Below are positions 1 through 7,211 of a stretch of DNA of 18,304 nt, piece by piece (positions within the stretch are counted from its first letter, which is position 1; each line of letters begins with the position of its first letter). The stretch is from an uncultured Lachnospiraceae bacterium. GTDB lineage: Bacteria > Bacillota > Clostridia > Lachnospirales > Lachnospiraceae. A model generated the notes under the pieces. That model did not search any database, was not told the origin of the DNA, and saw nothing but the letters and a program-made list of their open reading frames with translations. The translations under genes and the position numbers were made by a program. The DNA lies in the NCBI GenBank assembly GCA_902797785.1, contig CADBUD010000361.1:1-18304 (forward strand). The letters are read 5' to 3'.

Positions 1-17
1 ACATTCATCATCGTTTG

Positions 18-70
18 TGCCGGGGCAAAGATTCTAAAAAAATGGAGGAAAGCTGGGCGTTGCCCCGGCA
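18..70 (+). promoter_or_regulatory. Perfect 11-bp inverted repeat upstream of the secreted protein gene
   Basis: The arms TGCCGGGGCAA (18-28) and TTGCCCCGGCA (60-70) are exact reverse complements separated by 31 nt. They can form a strong GC-rich stem in an AT-rich context. The loop holds the only good Shine-Dalgarno-like sequence nearby (GGAGG, 44-48). No clear ribosome binding site lies in 71-81, directly before the ATG at 82. The stem could therefore hide or present the ribosome site of the downstream gene, or bind a protein. I could not match it to a riboswitch class. There is no T-tract after the stem, so it is not a typical terminator. Confidence 0.5.
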
Positions 71-81
71 TAATCACAAGT

Positions 82-1605
82 ATGAAAAGAAAGAATATGA
101 ACAGATTATTGGCACTGGCAATGACAGGTATTATGACGTTGGGTAATGGAATTGTAGTATCAGCTGATGACGGAGTTACTGGAAATGGTGTGGTAGAATA
201 CGACAACTCTGAGGCGGTAGCATATGACATGGTGGATGTACCGACTATTTCGGCCTCTACTTACAATTTTACACTTGATCCTACAGGAATGCTTCACACA
301 TTTAAACCTGCTGAATATGATGATGGTACGGTGTACTTTTCATCTACTGGAACACGTGAATCGGTGAAAGGTAAAGAAAATGTAACACTCTATACTCAGT
401 CAAAGTCTGCTGTTGATGCGGTTAATGACGTTTGGGGCGATATCGTGACAGTAGCTAATAACGCAATTTCGGCTGTTACGTCTGGATATTATGTATGGGT
501 TCCGGATACAGCAGATGAAAATTATGATGCTGGTAAGCCAGGTAAATTTGTTGAGCTTACTACTTCCAATATTGGAAATTGGTTTGAACTTAAAGGTGAT
601 GCTGCAGATGCAAACATTGGACTTAAGGATGATTATAAGGCTGACCCTAATGTATGTGATGGCAAGATTTATCAGAATACATACACTGCTGTGGCAGGAA
701 ACAAGATTACGGATAGTGATACTGATCATCTCAGCAATTATGTAACTATAACGGAGGGTGTTCCTACTGCTTTTCCGAATCTCTATACGAGCAATACAGG
801 GACAGTAGCAACTGCTAATGATGTGGATTATACCGCTGCAAAGGCTGTTAATCAGGGAAGGACAGATGCTGTTACCGTTATCAATAAGTCTACGAAAGCA
901 AAGACTGTGACAGCAACTGTTACAATGACTAATACAACGGGGCTTACATTTAATAATAATGCGACCTATGATGCTGAAGACGACAGTGCGAGTATGTACG
1001 TGGCTGCTACAAATGGAACAACTACAAATGCATTAGTTGCAGCAGCTGATGGAGCATCTGCTACGGCAACATATACTGTTGATCTTCCGGCACCTACAAT
1101 CAATGAGATTACATATATGGCAGCGGGAACAGACTCTGCCACCGGTGGTCATAACTATGCAAGATATGAGGCAAATGGGACTACCTATGGAAGTGATTCA
1201 TTCTATATTACTGCGACTGCGAACCCGAATGCTGTTGCAACTGATGCTTGGAATGAGTGGGCTGCTGGTGTGACGAGTGAGACAAAACCTAAGATTAATA
1301 TTGTTTATGATGTTGCAGATAAAGTTACCGCACCTTCAGTAACAGAAACATCTGTTAGCGGAGAAAACAATGTGATTCATTATTCTGCTCCTGCAGGTGT
1401 ATCTGTAAGCAAGGTTGAACGAGTAAAATCTGATGGAACGGTACTTGAATTGGTTGATGAAAGCCATTATTGGGATGATGATACGACGCAGACGATTACT
1501 ATTTTGGCAGGTGTTCTGAGTAATAGTGTGGGTGGAACGATTAAATTATATTTTGATGACAGTGCAACAACCGTGGAAACGCTTTCAATTGTAGCTGAAA
1601 ATTGA
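82..1605 (+). CDS. Secreted Thr/Ser/Asn-rich surface protein with C-terminal Ig-like (X2-like) region
   Basis: 507 residues. Residues 1-28 are a clear Sec signal peptide: a basic start (MKRK), a hydrophobic core (LLALAMTGIMTLG) and a likely cut after VSA before an acidic stretch. The mature part is acidic, rich in Thr, Ser, Ala, Asn and Asp, and contains a single Cys, as in exported beta-rich proteins. Roughly the last 90 residues (from KVTAPSVTE onward, with YWDDDTTQTITI and GGTIKLYFDD) resemble X2/Ig-like modules of extracellular proteins; this is recognition by eye. There is no LPXTG, SLH repeat or C-terminal membrane segment, so how it is held at the surface is unknown. The reading frame stays open to the window edge upstream of 82, but the signal peptide supports a start at 82 or at the ATG at 97. 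It may be a substrate of the glycosylation genes downstream, but only proximity and Ser/Thr content suggest this. Confidence 0.72.
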   Translation: MKRKNMNRLLALAMTGIMTLGNGIVVSADDGVTGNGVVEYDNSEAVAYDMVDVPTISASTYNFTLDPTGMLHTFKPAEYDDGTVYFSSTGTRESVKGKENVTLYTQSKSAVDAVNDVWGDIVTVANNAISAVTSGYYVWVPDTADENYDAGKPGKFVELTTSNIGNWFELKGDAADANIGLKDDYKADPNVCDGKIYQNTYTAVAGNKITDSDTDHLSNYVTITEGVPTAFPNLYTSNTGTVATANDVDYTAAKAVNQGRTDAVTVINKSTKAKTVTATVTMTNTTGLTFNNNATYDAEDDSASMYVAATNGTTTNALVAAADGASATATYTVDLPAPTINEITYMAAGTDSATGGHNYARYEANGTTYGSDSFYITATANPNAVATDAWNEWAAGVTSETKPKINIVYDVADKVTAPSVTETSVSGENNVIHYSAPAGVSVSKVERVKSDGTVLELVDESHYWDDDTTQTITILAGVLSNSVGGTIKLYFDDSATTVETLSIVAEN

Positions 1606-1728
1606 TAATGACTCATTACATTGAAGAATGATACGGTGATTTTTACAGAATAATGATAGGTATATATGTAGATAAATCGTTTTAAGGATTTATGCATGAT
1701 TGATGAATTTGCGTTGTAATTTAGTTTT

Positions 1729-1760
1729 AGTGGCTGCTCATAGTAAACTGAGCAGCCACT
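1729..1760 (+). terminator. 12-bp perfect hairpin between the secreted protein and the propeller gene
   Basis: AGTGGCTGCTCA (1729-1740) pairs exactly with TGAGCAGCCACT (1749-1760) across an 8-nt loop. Only a short TTT run straddles the 3' edge (1760-1762), so termination would be weak or the element has lost its T-tract. Its position, about 125 bp after the stop of the secreted protein gene, fits a terminator. The rest of 1606-1728 shows no gene. A possible weak promoter there (TTTACA at 1642-1647 and TATGTA at 1665-1670) is not convincing. Confidence 0.5.
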
Positions 1761-1771
1761 TTAGGAGTAAT

Positions 1772-2860
1772 ATGGTTATAGAAGGTGGAATAATACTTTT
1801 TGCACTGGAGTGTATGGCAATGTATGAAGACGAGGTCATATTTCCGGATAGAAAAAGTAATGAGATTTATTCATATAATTTTGAGACAGGTGAAGTCAGG
1901 CTCTGTTGGAAAATTAAAAATGAAAAAGATAATATAACAAATCTTTTTGGAGGTATTATACCTTTTGAAAACTGTTTATATTTATATCCCATGGCAGGAA
2001 AGGCAATCTATAAAATCCACGGAAAGAGTATACAAAGAATAGATATAAAGAACGACCAACTTTGTCACCAAGGAGATAGAGCAAAGTTTGTATCAGCTCA
2101 CATATGGAAAAAGAAAATATATTTTATAGGGGCATATGCATCCATAATCATGATATATGATACAGATAGTGAAGATATAGAGTACATAGATTATGGTATA
2201 GGTATGGCAGAGAACGGTGAAATAAACGCTAGGCAAAGTATGATGGATGAAGGAAAAATATATATACCAATTGCGAGAATGAATAAAATTATTGTTTTTG
2301 ATATGAAGACGAAGCAAGTTGTACATAAACAAGTAGGGAAAAAGTCAAGTGCATATATCTCAATTAGTAAATATGGGGATTTTTTTTATTTGGTTCCAAA
2401 AGGAAAGGGTAATGTTGTTTGGTGGAATGAAAGAACTAATGACTATGGAGAAATTGAATTTCCAATTGATTTTAAAAGAGCAGAACGTGGATTTTCTGGA
2501 AGTGTTACGTATGGCGGTTATATTTGGCTTTTTCCGATGAATGCAGAAGGTATTTGGAAAATAGATGTAGATAACTGCTTGTTAAAACAATGTGAGATTG
2601 TGCCATTGAATATAAGTAATATATTTGCATCATTGAAACATAAAGATAAACTTTTGTTTTTCTCCAATAGTGATTACAAGCTTTATGTTGTTGATGATGG
2701 AGGAGAATCAGTCAATACTATACAAGTGAGTCTTTCAGAAGTGGATAGCAAAGATTATATGGATAGACGACTAAACTCTTTTTTTTCTGTTTCTCCCATA
2801 ATAATTGAATCAGATGTGGTTAACCTGAAACATTTTTTGCGTAAAATAAAACGTAGGTGA
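1772..2860 (+). CDS. Predicted cytoplasmic seven-bladed beta-propeller protein of unknown function
   Basis: 362 residues from the ATG at 1772. Seven repeats of about 45 residues follow one pattern: two hydrophobic/aromatic strands around a polar turn, then a short 'D-x-x-T/S' turn. Examples are EVIFPDRKSNEIYSYNFETG, LYLYPMAGKAIYKIHGK, IYIPIARMNKIIVFDMKTK and IWLFPMNAEGIWKIDVDN. This suggests a seven-bladed Kelch/WD-like propeller. There is no signal peptide, so it is probably cytoplasmic. The frame extends back to 1700, but that would translate the hairpin at 1729-1760. The ATG at 1772 has AGGAG at 1763-1767; the ATG at 1814 is an alternative. The C-terminus is basic (LRKIKRR). Propellers often act as binding scaffolds, but no catalytic function can be assigned. 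The gene is much more AT-rich than the heptose genes downstream. Confidence 0.72.
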   Translation: MVIEGGIILFALECMAMYEDEVIFPDRKSNEIYSYNFETGEVRLCWKIKNEKDNITNLFGGIIPFENCLYLYPMAGKAIYKIHGKSIQRIDIKNDQLCHQGDRAKFVSAHIWKKKIYFIGAYASIIMIYDTDSEDIEYIDYGIGMAENGEINARQSMMDEGKIYIPIARMNKIIVFDMKTKQVVHKQVGKKSSAYISISKYGDFFYLVPKGKGNVVWWNERTNDYGEIEFPIDFKRAERGFSGSVTYGGYIWLFPMNAEGIWKIDVDNCLLKQCEIVPLNISNIFASLKHKDKLLFFSNSDYKLYVVDDGGESVNTIQVSLSEVDSKDYMDRRLNSFFSVSPIIIESDVVNLKHFLRKIKRR

Positions 2861-3129
2861 TATATGTGGGATGAGAACAGATTTGTGTTTGATTTAGAAA
2901 ACCTAATTGGAACTATATAATGAGCAAGATGATGTTATATTGTAATGGATTTGACAGAGGTATTAAAAAAGCCATTTATGGAGTGTGAAACAGGGGAACA
3001 ACCTTTGAAAAATTCCTGTCAGTGGAAACAATATGTATTCCTGTTTACTGCGAGGGAATGTAGGATTATGTGATTTTAATATTGGAGAATATACCTTAAC
3101 TTCACTATTATTAAAAATAAGAGGACTCT
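2861..3129 (+). other. Gene-free 269-bp stretch, probably decayed coding sequence
   Basis: No convincing gene. It contains three short overlapping open frames: 2864-2920 (18 codons starting MWDENRFVFDLENL), 2920-2988 (22 codons ending IKKAIYGV) and 2945-3073 (42 codons). They lie in different frames, as expected for a gene remnant broken by indels. None could be assigned to a family. A TTGACA (2951-2956) lacks a good -10 box at the right spacing, so a promoter is not supported. The last bases hold GAGGA (3121-3125), the ribosome site for the next gene. Confidence 0.35.
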
Positions 3130-4665
3130 ATGAGAAAGAATATAGTTTTTTCAACAACAAGACAATGGAATCCGGGGGATGAATTCATTTTAAAAGGGAT
3201 TATTAACCTTTTCAAAGGACTTGGAATAGATTTTAATCCTTTAATTTTTAACAGAAATCCAGATGTCCGATCAGCATACGGGTCATCTGAATTAACACAT
3301 ATTGCGCATGATGAAGGATTGCATTTTCTTAAAATATCAATGATGGATAATTCAGTAAAACCATGGAGCGACTATTCGTATATCGATGCGATTGTATTTG
3401 CTGGTACACCGGAGTGGCGAACTTGGCGAAGTAGAGAACTTTTTATTAAGGCAATTAAATATAATGTGCCAGTCTATATGATAGGTGTTGATACTACATT
3501 TGAAACAGAAGATAAAGTAATTAATAGCATATTGGCGAAAATTAGATTTGTATCTGTAAGGAATGAAGATATATTGAATTCTTTTCTTGACAAAGGTATT
3601 GAAGCAAATTATTTGCCTTGTCCGTCAATTTTTGCATCAGAATCTAATAGAATAATTGACAATTTAAGAAAAGTGGGATTGATTTATCGGGGAAAAGACG
3701 AAGAGGTTACTGCTCTTAATGGATGGGACGAAGAAAATTATAGAACTGAAGTAGCGGAGTATAAAAGAATAATGGAAAAATACAAGGATGCTCTTTCTTT
3801 TAGAATTATTTGTCACTATGTGGATGAAGTGCCTTTAGCGAAAAGGGATTTTCCAGATGTGGAAGTCTACTACTCATATGATGCTGCTGATTATTTAGAT
3901 ATATATTCTTCATGTGATTATATTGTTGGAAGTAGAATTCATGGAATAGGAATTGCAACTGCTCTTGCTATACCAAATTATTCTGTGGCTTATGACAGGA
4001 GAGGTGGAACTTTGAAAGGGTTTATACCTCGGGACTATGGTAGAAGAGATAGTCTGGAAGAGGATATCGATTATACAATCAAAAACATTGAATTTCTTAA
4101 CAGATGTTTGATTAATTATAAAACAGTATCTCTATTGAAATATAAAAAAATACTTGAAAAGGCATTAAATTTTGAAAAAGTATATTATGAATATCCTATC
4201 AACTTATATAAGATACAGATTGATAATGATGCATTTAAAAGTAAAATAGAACAAGCAGATGGCATAGTTACAAATATTATTATAATGGCTAGAGTAAAGA
4301 TGGTGATTAACTATATAAACACATTGATTCGGGGAAAGAAGATTGTGATTCGAGGAGCAGGTAAGCATACAAGACAACTTTTGAAATTGTTAAAGGATGC
4401 TGCAGATATTTGCATTATTGATAATAATGATAAGAAAAAAGCACTGGGAAAATATACAGTATTTGGAGTTGAAGAACTAGAGAATAAAGGAGACTTCGAT
4501 TATTTTATTCTTTCTTCATTCTTATTTGAAGATGAAATGAGAGACGACTTAATAAAAAGAGGGTATGTAGATAAAATTCTCTCAATATATCAGATATATT
4601 TAGATACTTTTCTAGAACCGTTGAACAAAAATTTTTATGAATATTTAAATGAGAATTTAGATTAG
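3130..4665 (+). CDS. Polysaccharide pyruvyl transferase family protein with C-terminal Rossmann-like module
   Basis: 511 residues. The N-terminal about 350 residues resemble the polysaccharide pyruvyl transferase family (WcaK/CsaB type), which typically transfers pyruvate from phosphoenolpyruvate onto a sugar as a ketal. Support comes from an early GDE in NPGDEFILKG (residues 14-23) and the family signature SRIHGIGIATALAIP (S268, R269, H271). From about residue 403 there is a separate Rossmann-like module (KIVIRGAGKHTRQLL, then CIIDNND and the strand FDYFILSS). Related modules occur in six other proteins of this cluster. The protein is longer than a single-domain pyruvyl transferase because of this fusion. 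It ends 12 bp before the next gene. The exact acceptor is unknown, and some family members may have other activities. Confidence 0.82.
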   Translation: MRKNIVFSTTRQWNPGDEFILKGIINLFKGLGIDFNPLIFNRNPDVRSAYGSSELTHIAHDEGLHFLKISMMDNSVKPWSDYSYIDAIVFAGTPEWRTWRSRELFIKAIKYNVPVYMIGVDTTFETEDKVINSILAKIRFVSVRNEDILNSFLDKGIEANYLPCPSIFASESNRIIDNLRKVGLIYRGKDEEVTALNGWDEENYRTEVAEYKRIMEKYKDALSFRIICHYVDEVPLAKRDFPDVEVYYSYDAADYLDIYSSCDYIVGSRIHGIGIATALAIPNYSVAYDRRGGTLKGFIPRDYGRRDSLEEDIDYTIKNIEFLNRCLINYKTVSLLKYKKILEKALNFEKVYYEYPINLYKIQIDNDAFKSKIEQADGIVTNIIIMARVKMVINYINTLIRGKKIVIRGAGKHTRQLLKLLKDAADICIIDNNDKKKALGKYTVFGVEELENKGDFDYFILSSFLFEDEMRDDLIKRGYVDKILSIYQIYLDTFLEPLNKNFYEYLNENLD

Positions 4666-4668
4666 GAG
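4664..4668 (+). promoter_or_regulatory. Ribosome binding site supporting a GTG start at 4678
   Basis: AGGAG overlaps the stop codon of the pyruvyl transferase gene and lies 9 nt before the GTG at 4678. No better start exists before the Rossmann motif. The overlap suggests translational coupling. Confidence 0.7.
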
Positions 4669-4677
4669 AAATTAAAA

Positions 4678-6120
4678 GTGAAATGGGAAAAAGTAAATAT
4701 AAAGGATATCCCCAAAAGACATTTGTTCCTATACGAGTATATTCCAAAAGGATACAACATAATTATTTATGGATTGGGAAAACTTGGGGATAGTTATATT
4801 AAACAGATAGAAGAAACTGGCTATTGTAATATTTTGGGTATTTCTGATGAAAGTATAAACAAGGCTGAAAAATATGACTATGCATTTTTAAAACCGAAAG
4901 AAATATCAGGTGATATAGAAACTGATTATATTGTGATTGCTATTGATGATAATTTTACGGCAAGTAGTTTGTACTGGAGGTTTGTAAAAGCAGGTGTTAA
5001 TGGAAACTTGATTAAGAACATATATCTACGACAAGATGTATTTCCTATAGAAGAAAAAGAACTAGATTTAATTAAGAAAAATATTGAATTAAATGAAGCA
5101 AATATAAATCATATATTTGTTGCCGTGATTATAAAAGGAGGTATCGGAGACAACATAATTTCTCTTAGTTTTGTAAGGCGACTTCTAGATACAGACAAGT
5201 CGATTTTGATAGATGTATATACTGATCAGAGCATGATGGATTCGGTGTTTGGTAATGAAAAAGGAATTCGTAATATATTTTGTGGTCAAAAAGTTATAAA
5301 AGAGGAATATGATATTGTTTTTTCTTTAAGACAATTGATACATGTTGATTATGTGAAGTGGAAAAAAATAAATTCTATAAATTCGCATCTTTTCGATTTG
5401 TTAGAAAAAACAATAGAGAAACGAGACAGAGAAGACCTGAATGATGAAAGAGAGAAAGATATTAATATCATAAAGAGAGCAGAAATAATAGGAAGTAATA
5501 GGTATGAAATGTTGGGTGACCAATCTCTTTGGAATTTACATCCGACTATGTCAAAACTATCATTTGAAAGAACGCGCATTGAGGATAAACAGTTTGAAAA
5601 TTTGGGATGTTACTTGACAGTGAATGCTGGTTCGGGCAAGGTGTCAGAGCGTCATAATGTGCATCAAACAAAGGAATGGGCATATGAAAATTTTGTTGAT
5701 CTCATTTCAATCATAAAAAAAACATATCCGCAAATCAAAGTTATACAGATAGGAGGTGCGGATTCGACTTTGATAAAAGGTGTTGATAAAGGTATTTTTG
5801 GAGAAAATTTAAATTATATTAAGGGATTATTAAGGAATGCTATGGCTCATATAGATACGGAGGGTGGAATGGTGCATTTGGCGACACAGTTAGGAACAAA
5901 GTGTATAGTTCTATTTGGACCAACACCAATGGAATATTATGGGTATCAGCAAAACATAAATATTAAAGCAGGAAATTGTCATGGATGTATGGGTGTAACC
6001 TCTGACTGGCATACAAAATGTCCGCTATATGAATGTCCGGAGTGTATGAAAAAGATTACATCGAAAATGGTCTTTGATGAAGTAAAAAAAATAACAGAGG
6101 CAGGAAAAGATGGCAGATAA
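4678..6120 (+). CDS. GT9 heptosyltransferase-like protein with N-terminal Rossmann-like module and Cys-rich C-terminus
   Basis: 480 residues from GTG. Residues 19-115 form a Rossmann-like module (NIIIYGLGKLGDSYIKQI, ISDES, then DYIVIAIDDN). From about 145 the protein is a GT9/ADP-heptose transferase: KGGIGDNIISLSF (G154-D158) in the N-terminal half, and the donor-site motif DTEGGMVHLATQLGT (D393-T407) followed by CIVLFGPTPMEYYGY. The C-terminus carries C434, C437, C448, C453 and C456-M457. Three related spacings are seen in the other GT9 proteins here, and this recalls the four-Cys iron site described for TibC-type protein O-heptosyltransferases. Expected reaction: transfer of heptose from ADP-heptose to a protein or glycan in the cytoplasm. 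The sequence is more AT-rich than the other three GT9 genes. That donor is likely because ADP-heptose genes lie downstream, but it is not proven. Confidence 0.88.
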   Translation: MKWEKVNIKDIPKRHLFLYEYIPKGYNIIIYGLGKLGDSYIKQIEETGYCNILGISDESINKAEKYDYAFLKPKEISGDIETDYIVIAIDDNFTASSLYWRFVKAGVNGNLIKNIYLRQDVFPIEEKELDLIKKNIELNEANINHIFVAVIIKGGIGDNIISLSFVRRLLDTDKSILIDVYTDQSMMDSVFGNEKGIRNIFCGQKVIKEEYDIVFSLRQLIHVDYVKWKKINSINSHLFDLLEKTIEKRDREDLNDEREKDINIIKRAEIIGSNRYEMLGDQSLWNLHPTMSKLSFERTRIEDKQFENLGCYLTVNAGSGKVSERHNVHQTKEWAYENFVDLISIIKKTYPQIKVIQIGGADSTLIKGVDKGIFGENLNYIKGLLRNAMAHIDTEGGMVHLATQLGTKCIVLFGPTPMEYYGYQQNINIKAGNCHGCMGVTSDWHTKCPLYECPECMKKITSKMVFDEVKKITEAGKDGR

Positions 6121-6138
6121 ATATTCAAAGCAGAAAAA

Positions 6139-6250
6139 TGGCTCGATGAGGACTGGAACATGGAATGTATTAGAGGGGAAACGAATCTGTATGGAGGGTA
6201 TTCAGGTGGAATTTGTGCAGATTTCAATAAAGAGGATGATTGAGCGTTGA
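6139..6250 (+). pseudogene. 3' fragment of a GT9 heptosyltransferase gene, frameshifted
   Basis: 6139-6177 reads WLDEDWNMECIRG in one frame. From 6179 a different frame reads KRICMEGIQVEF and continues to a TGA at 6248-6250 after IKRMIER. This matches the last residues of the intact protein ending at 9520 (ENWSRECIRED, KRICMEGIHVEM, KKVLER). Compared with that gene, the spacer between the ATT/ATC-AGA codons and AAACGA is 5 nt shorter, which explains the frame change. No 5' part of the gene is present; the sequence directly before it is the end of a different GT9 gene. It looks like the leftover end of a heptosyltransferase gene replaced by recombination. Confidence 0.85.
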
Positions 6251-6283
6251 CGTGGATGAGAAAGAAAAGGAGAGTGATGAATA

Positions 6284-7195
6284 ATGAAAAAAGCGGTTAT
6301 ATTTGGTGTGGGAAAAAGGTTTGAAGATTATCTGCAAAATATTGAGAAAACATACGAAGTGGTGGGGTGCATTGATAATAATTGGATGAATAAAGATGCA
6401 GATGTAAGACCTGTTGAAGACATTAGGACGATGGAATATGATGTTGTGCTGGTCACACCAGATTTCTTTTCAGAAATGTATGACCAGTTGATAGATGAGG
6501 GAGTAGAAAAAAATAAGATTATAGTACTTGCCTTTGGAAAACCAGCTGAACGGATACTTAGTTATGATTATTATGGGCAACATTGTGAGGATTTGATAAT
6601 AGCAGCCATTTTTAAACGAATGGGAATAGAAAAACCTTCATATATGGATTTGGGAGCAAACCATCCTTTTTTGGGTAGTAACACAGCAATTTTATATATG
6701 AATGGTTGTAGAGGAATTAATATTGAAGCAAACCCAGATCTTATTCATGGATTTGAAATAGTGCGCCCAGAGGATATCAATTTGCAGACAGGTATTGCAA
6801 AAAATGATGGGAACCTTGTTTTTTATAAATATGATAAAGCCAGTGGATTAAATACGTTTTTAAAAGAAAAAACAAGGAAATGGAATAAGGAAGTACAAGA
6901 ATGTATAGAGCTTCCGGTTATAACACTTAAGAAAGTGGTTGATCAGTATTGTCCGAATGGATTTCCTGATTTTTTAGACTGTGATATTGAGGGGTTAGAT
7001 TATGAAGTGCTGGAGGATTATGATCTCGCAGGTAACGGCCCTAAAGTTTGCTGTGTAGAAGTTATAGCGGAAGATATAGGTAAATTTGATGTAATGATGG
7101 ATGGGAAAGGTTATTACAGGTTTTGTCGATTGGGAGAAAACAATATATATATACGCAAGGAGTATAGCAAGATAGTAAGCCATTTTGAGGATTGA
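6284..7195 (+). CDS. FkbM-type SAM-dependent methyltransferase with N-terminal Rossmann-like module
   Basis: 303 residues; AAGGAGAG at 6267-6274 gives a good ribosome site. Residues 1-85 are the cluster's recurring Rossmann-like module (KAVIFGVGKRFEDYL, GCIDNN, YDVVLVTPDFF). Residues 115-290 look like an FkbM methyltransferase: the SAM-binding segment YMDLGANHPFLGSNTAILY (Y120, D122, G124-N126), then GINIEANPDL, and the late family motif LDCDIEGLDYEVL. FkbM proteins O-methylate sugars and other small substrates; here the likely target is a sugar of the surface glycan made by this cluster. It shares the lower GC of its left neighbours, and its stop lies 16 bp before the hldD start. Confidence 0.87.
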   Translation: MKKAVIFGVGKRFEDYLQNIEKTYEVVGCIDNNWMNKDADVRPVEDIRTMEYDVVLVTPDFFSEMYDQLIDEGVEKNKIIVLAFGKPAERILSYDYYGQHCEDLIIAAIFKRMGIEKPSYMDLGANHPFLGSNTAILYMNGCRGINIEANPDLIHGFEIVRPEDINLQTGIAKNDGNLVFYKYDKASGLNTFLKEKTRKWNKEVQECIELPVITLKKVVDQYCPNGFPDFLDCDIEGLDYEVLEDYDLAGNGPKVCCVEVIAEDIGKFDVMMDGKGYYRFCRLGENNIYIRKEYSKIVSHFED

Positions 7196-7196
7196 T

Positions 7197-7200
7197 GGAG
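7197..7200 (+). promoter_or_regulatory. Ribosome binding site deciding the hldD start
   Basis: GGAG lies 11 nt before the ATG at 7212. The frame is open from a TTG at 7185, but that start would overlap the preceding gene and has no ribosome site. The ATG at 7212 places the GGAGFIG nucleotide-binding motif at residues 10-16, as expected. Confidence 0.55.
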
Positions 7201-7211
7201 ACAAGCATTAT

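Noticed and set aside
18..70. Cyclic-di-GMP or another known riboswitch
   Set aside because: The conserved core sequences of GEMM-type and preQ1 aptamers are not recognisable. Only a simple stem is supported.
1700..1771. Upstream extension of the propeller gene
   Set aside because: It would translate through a perfect hairpin and has no ribosome site; the ATG at 1772 has AGGAG.
2951..2979. Promoter with TTGACA at 2951
   Set aside because: The best -10 candidate at 17-nt spacing (ATTTAT) matches the consensus at only three of six positions.
7185..7211. TTG start for hldD
   Set aside because: It would add nine residues before the usual HldD N-terminus, overlap the FkbM gene, and lacks a ribosome site.
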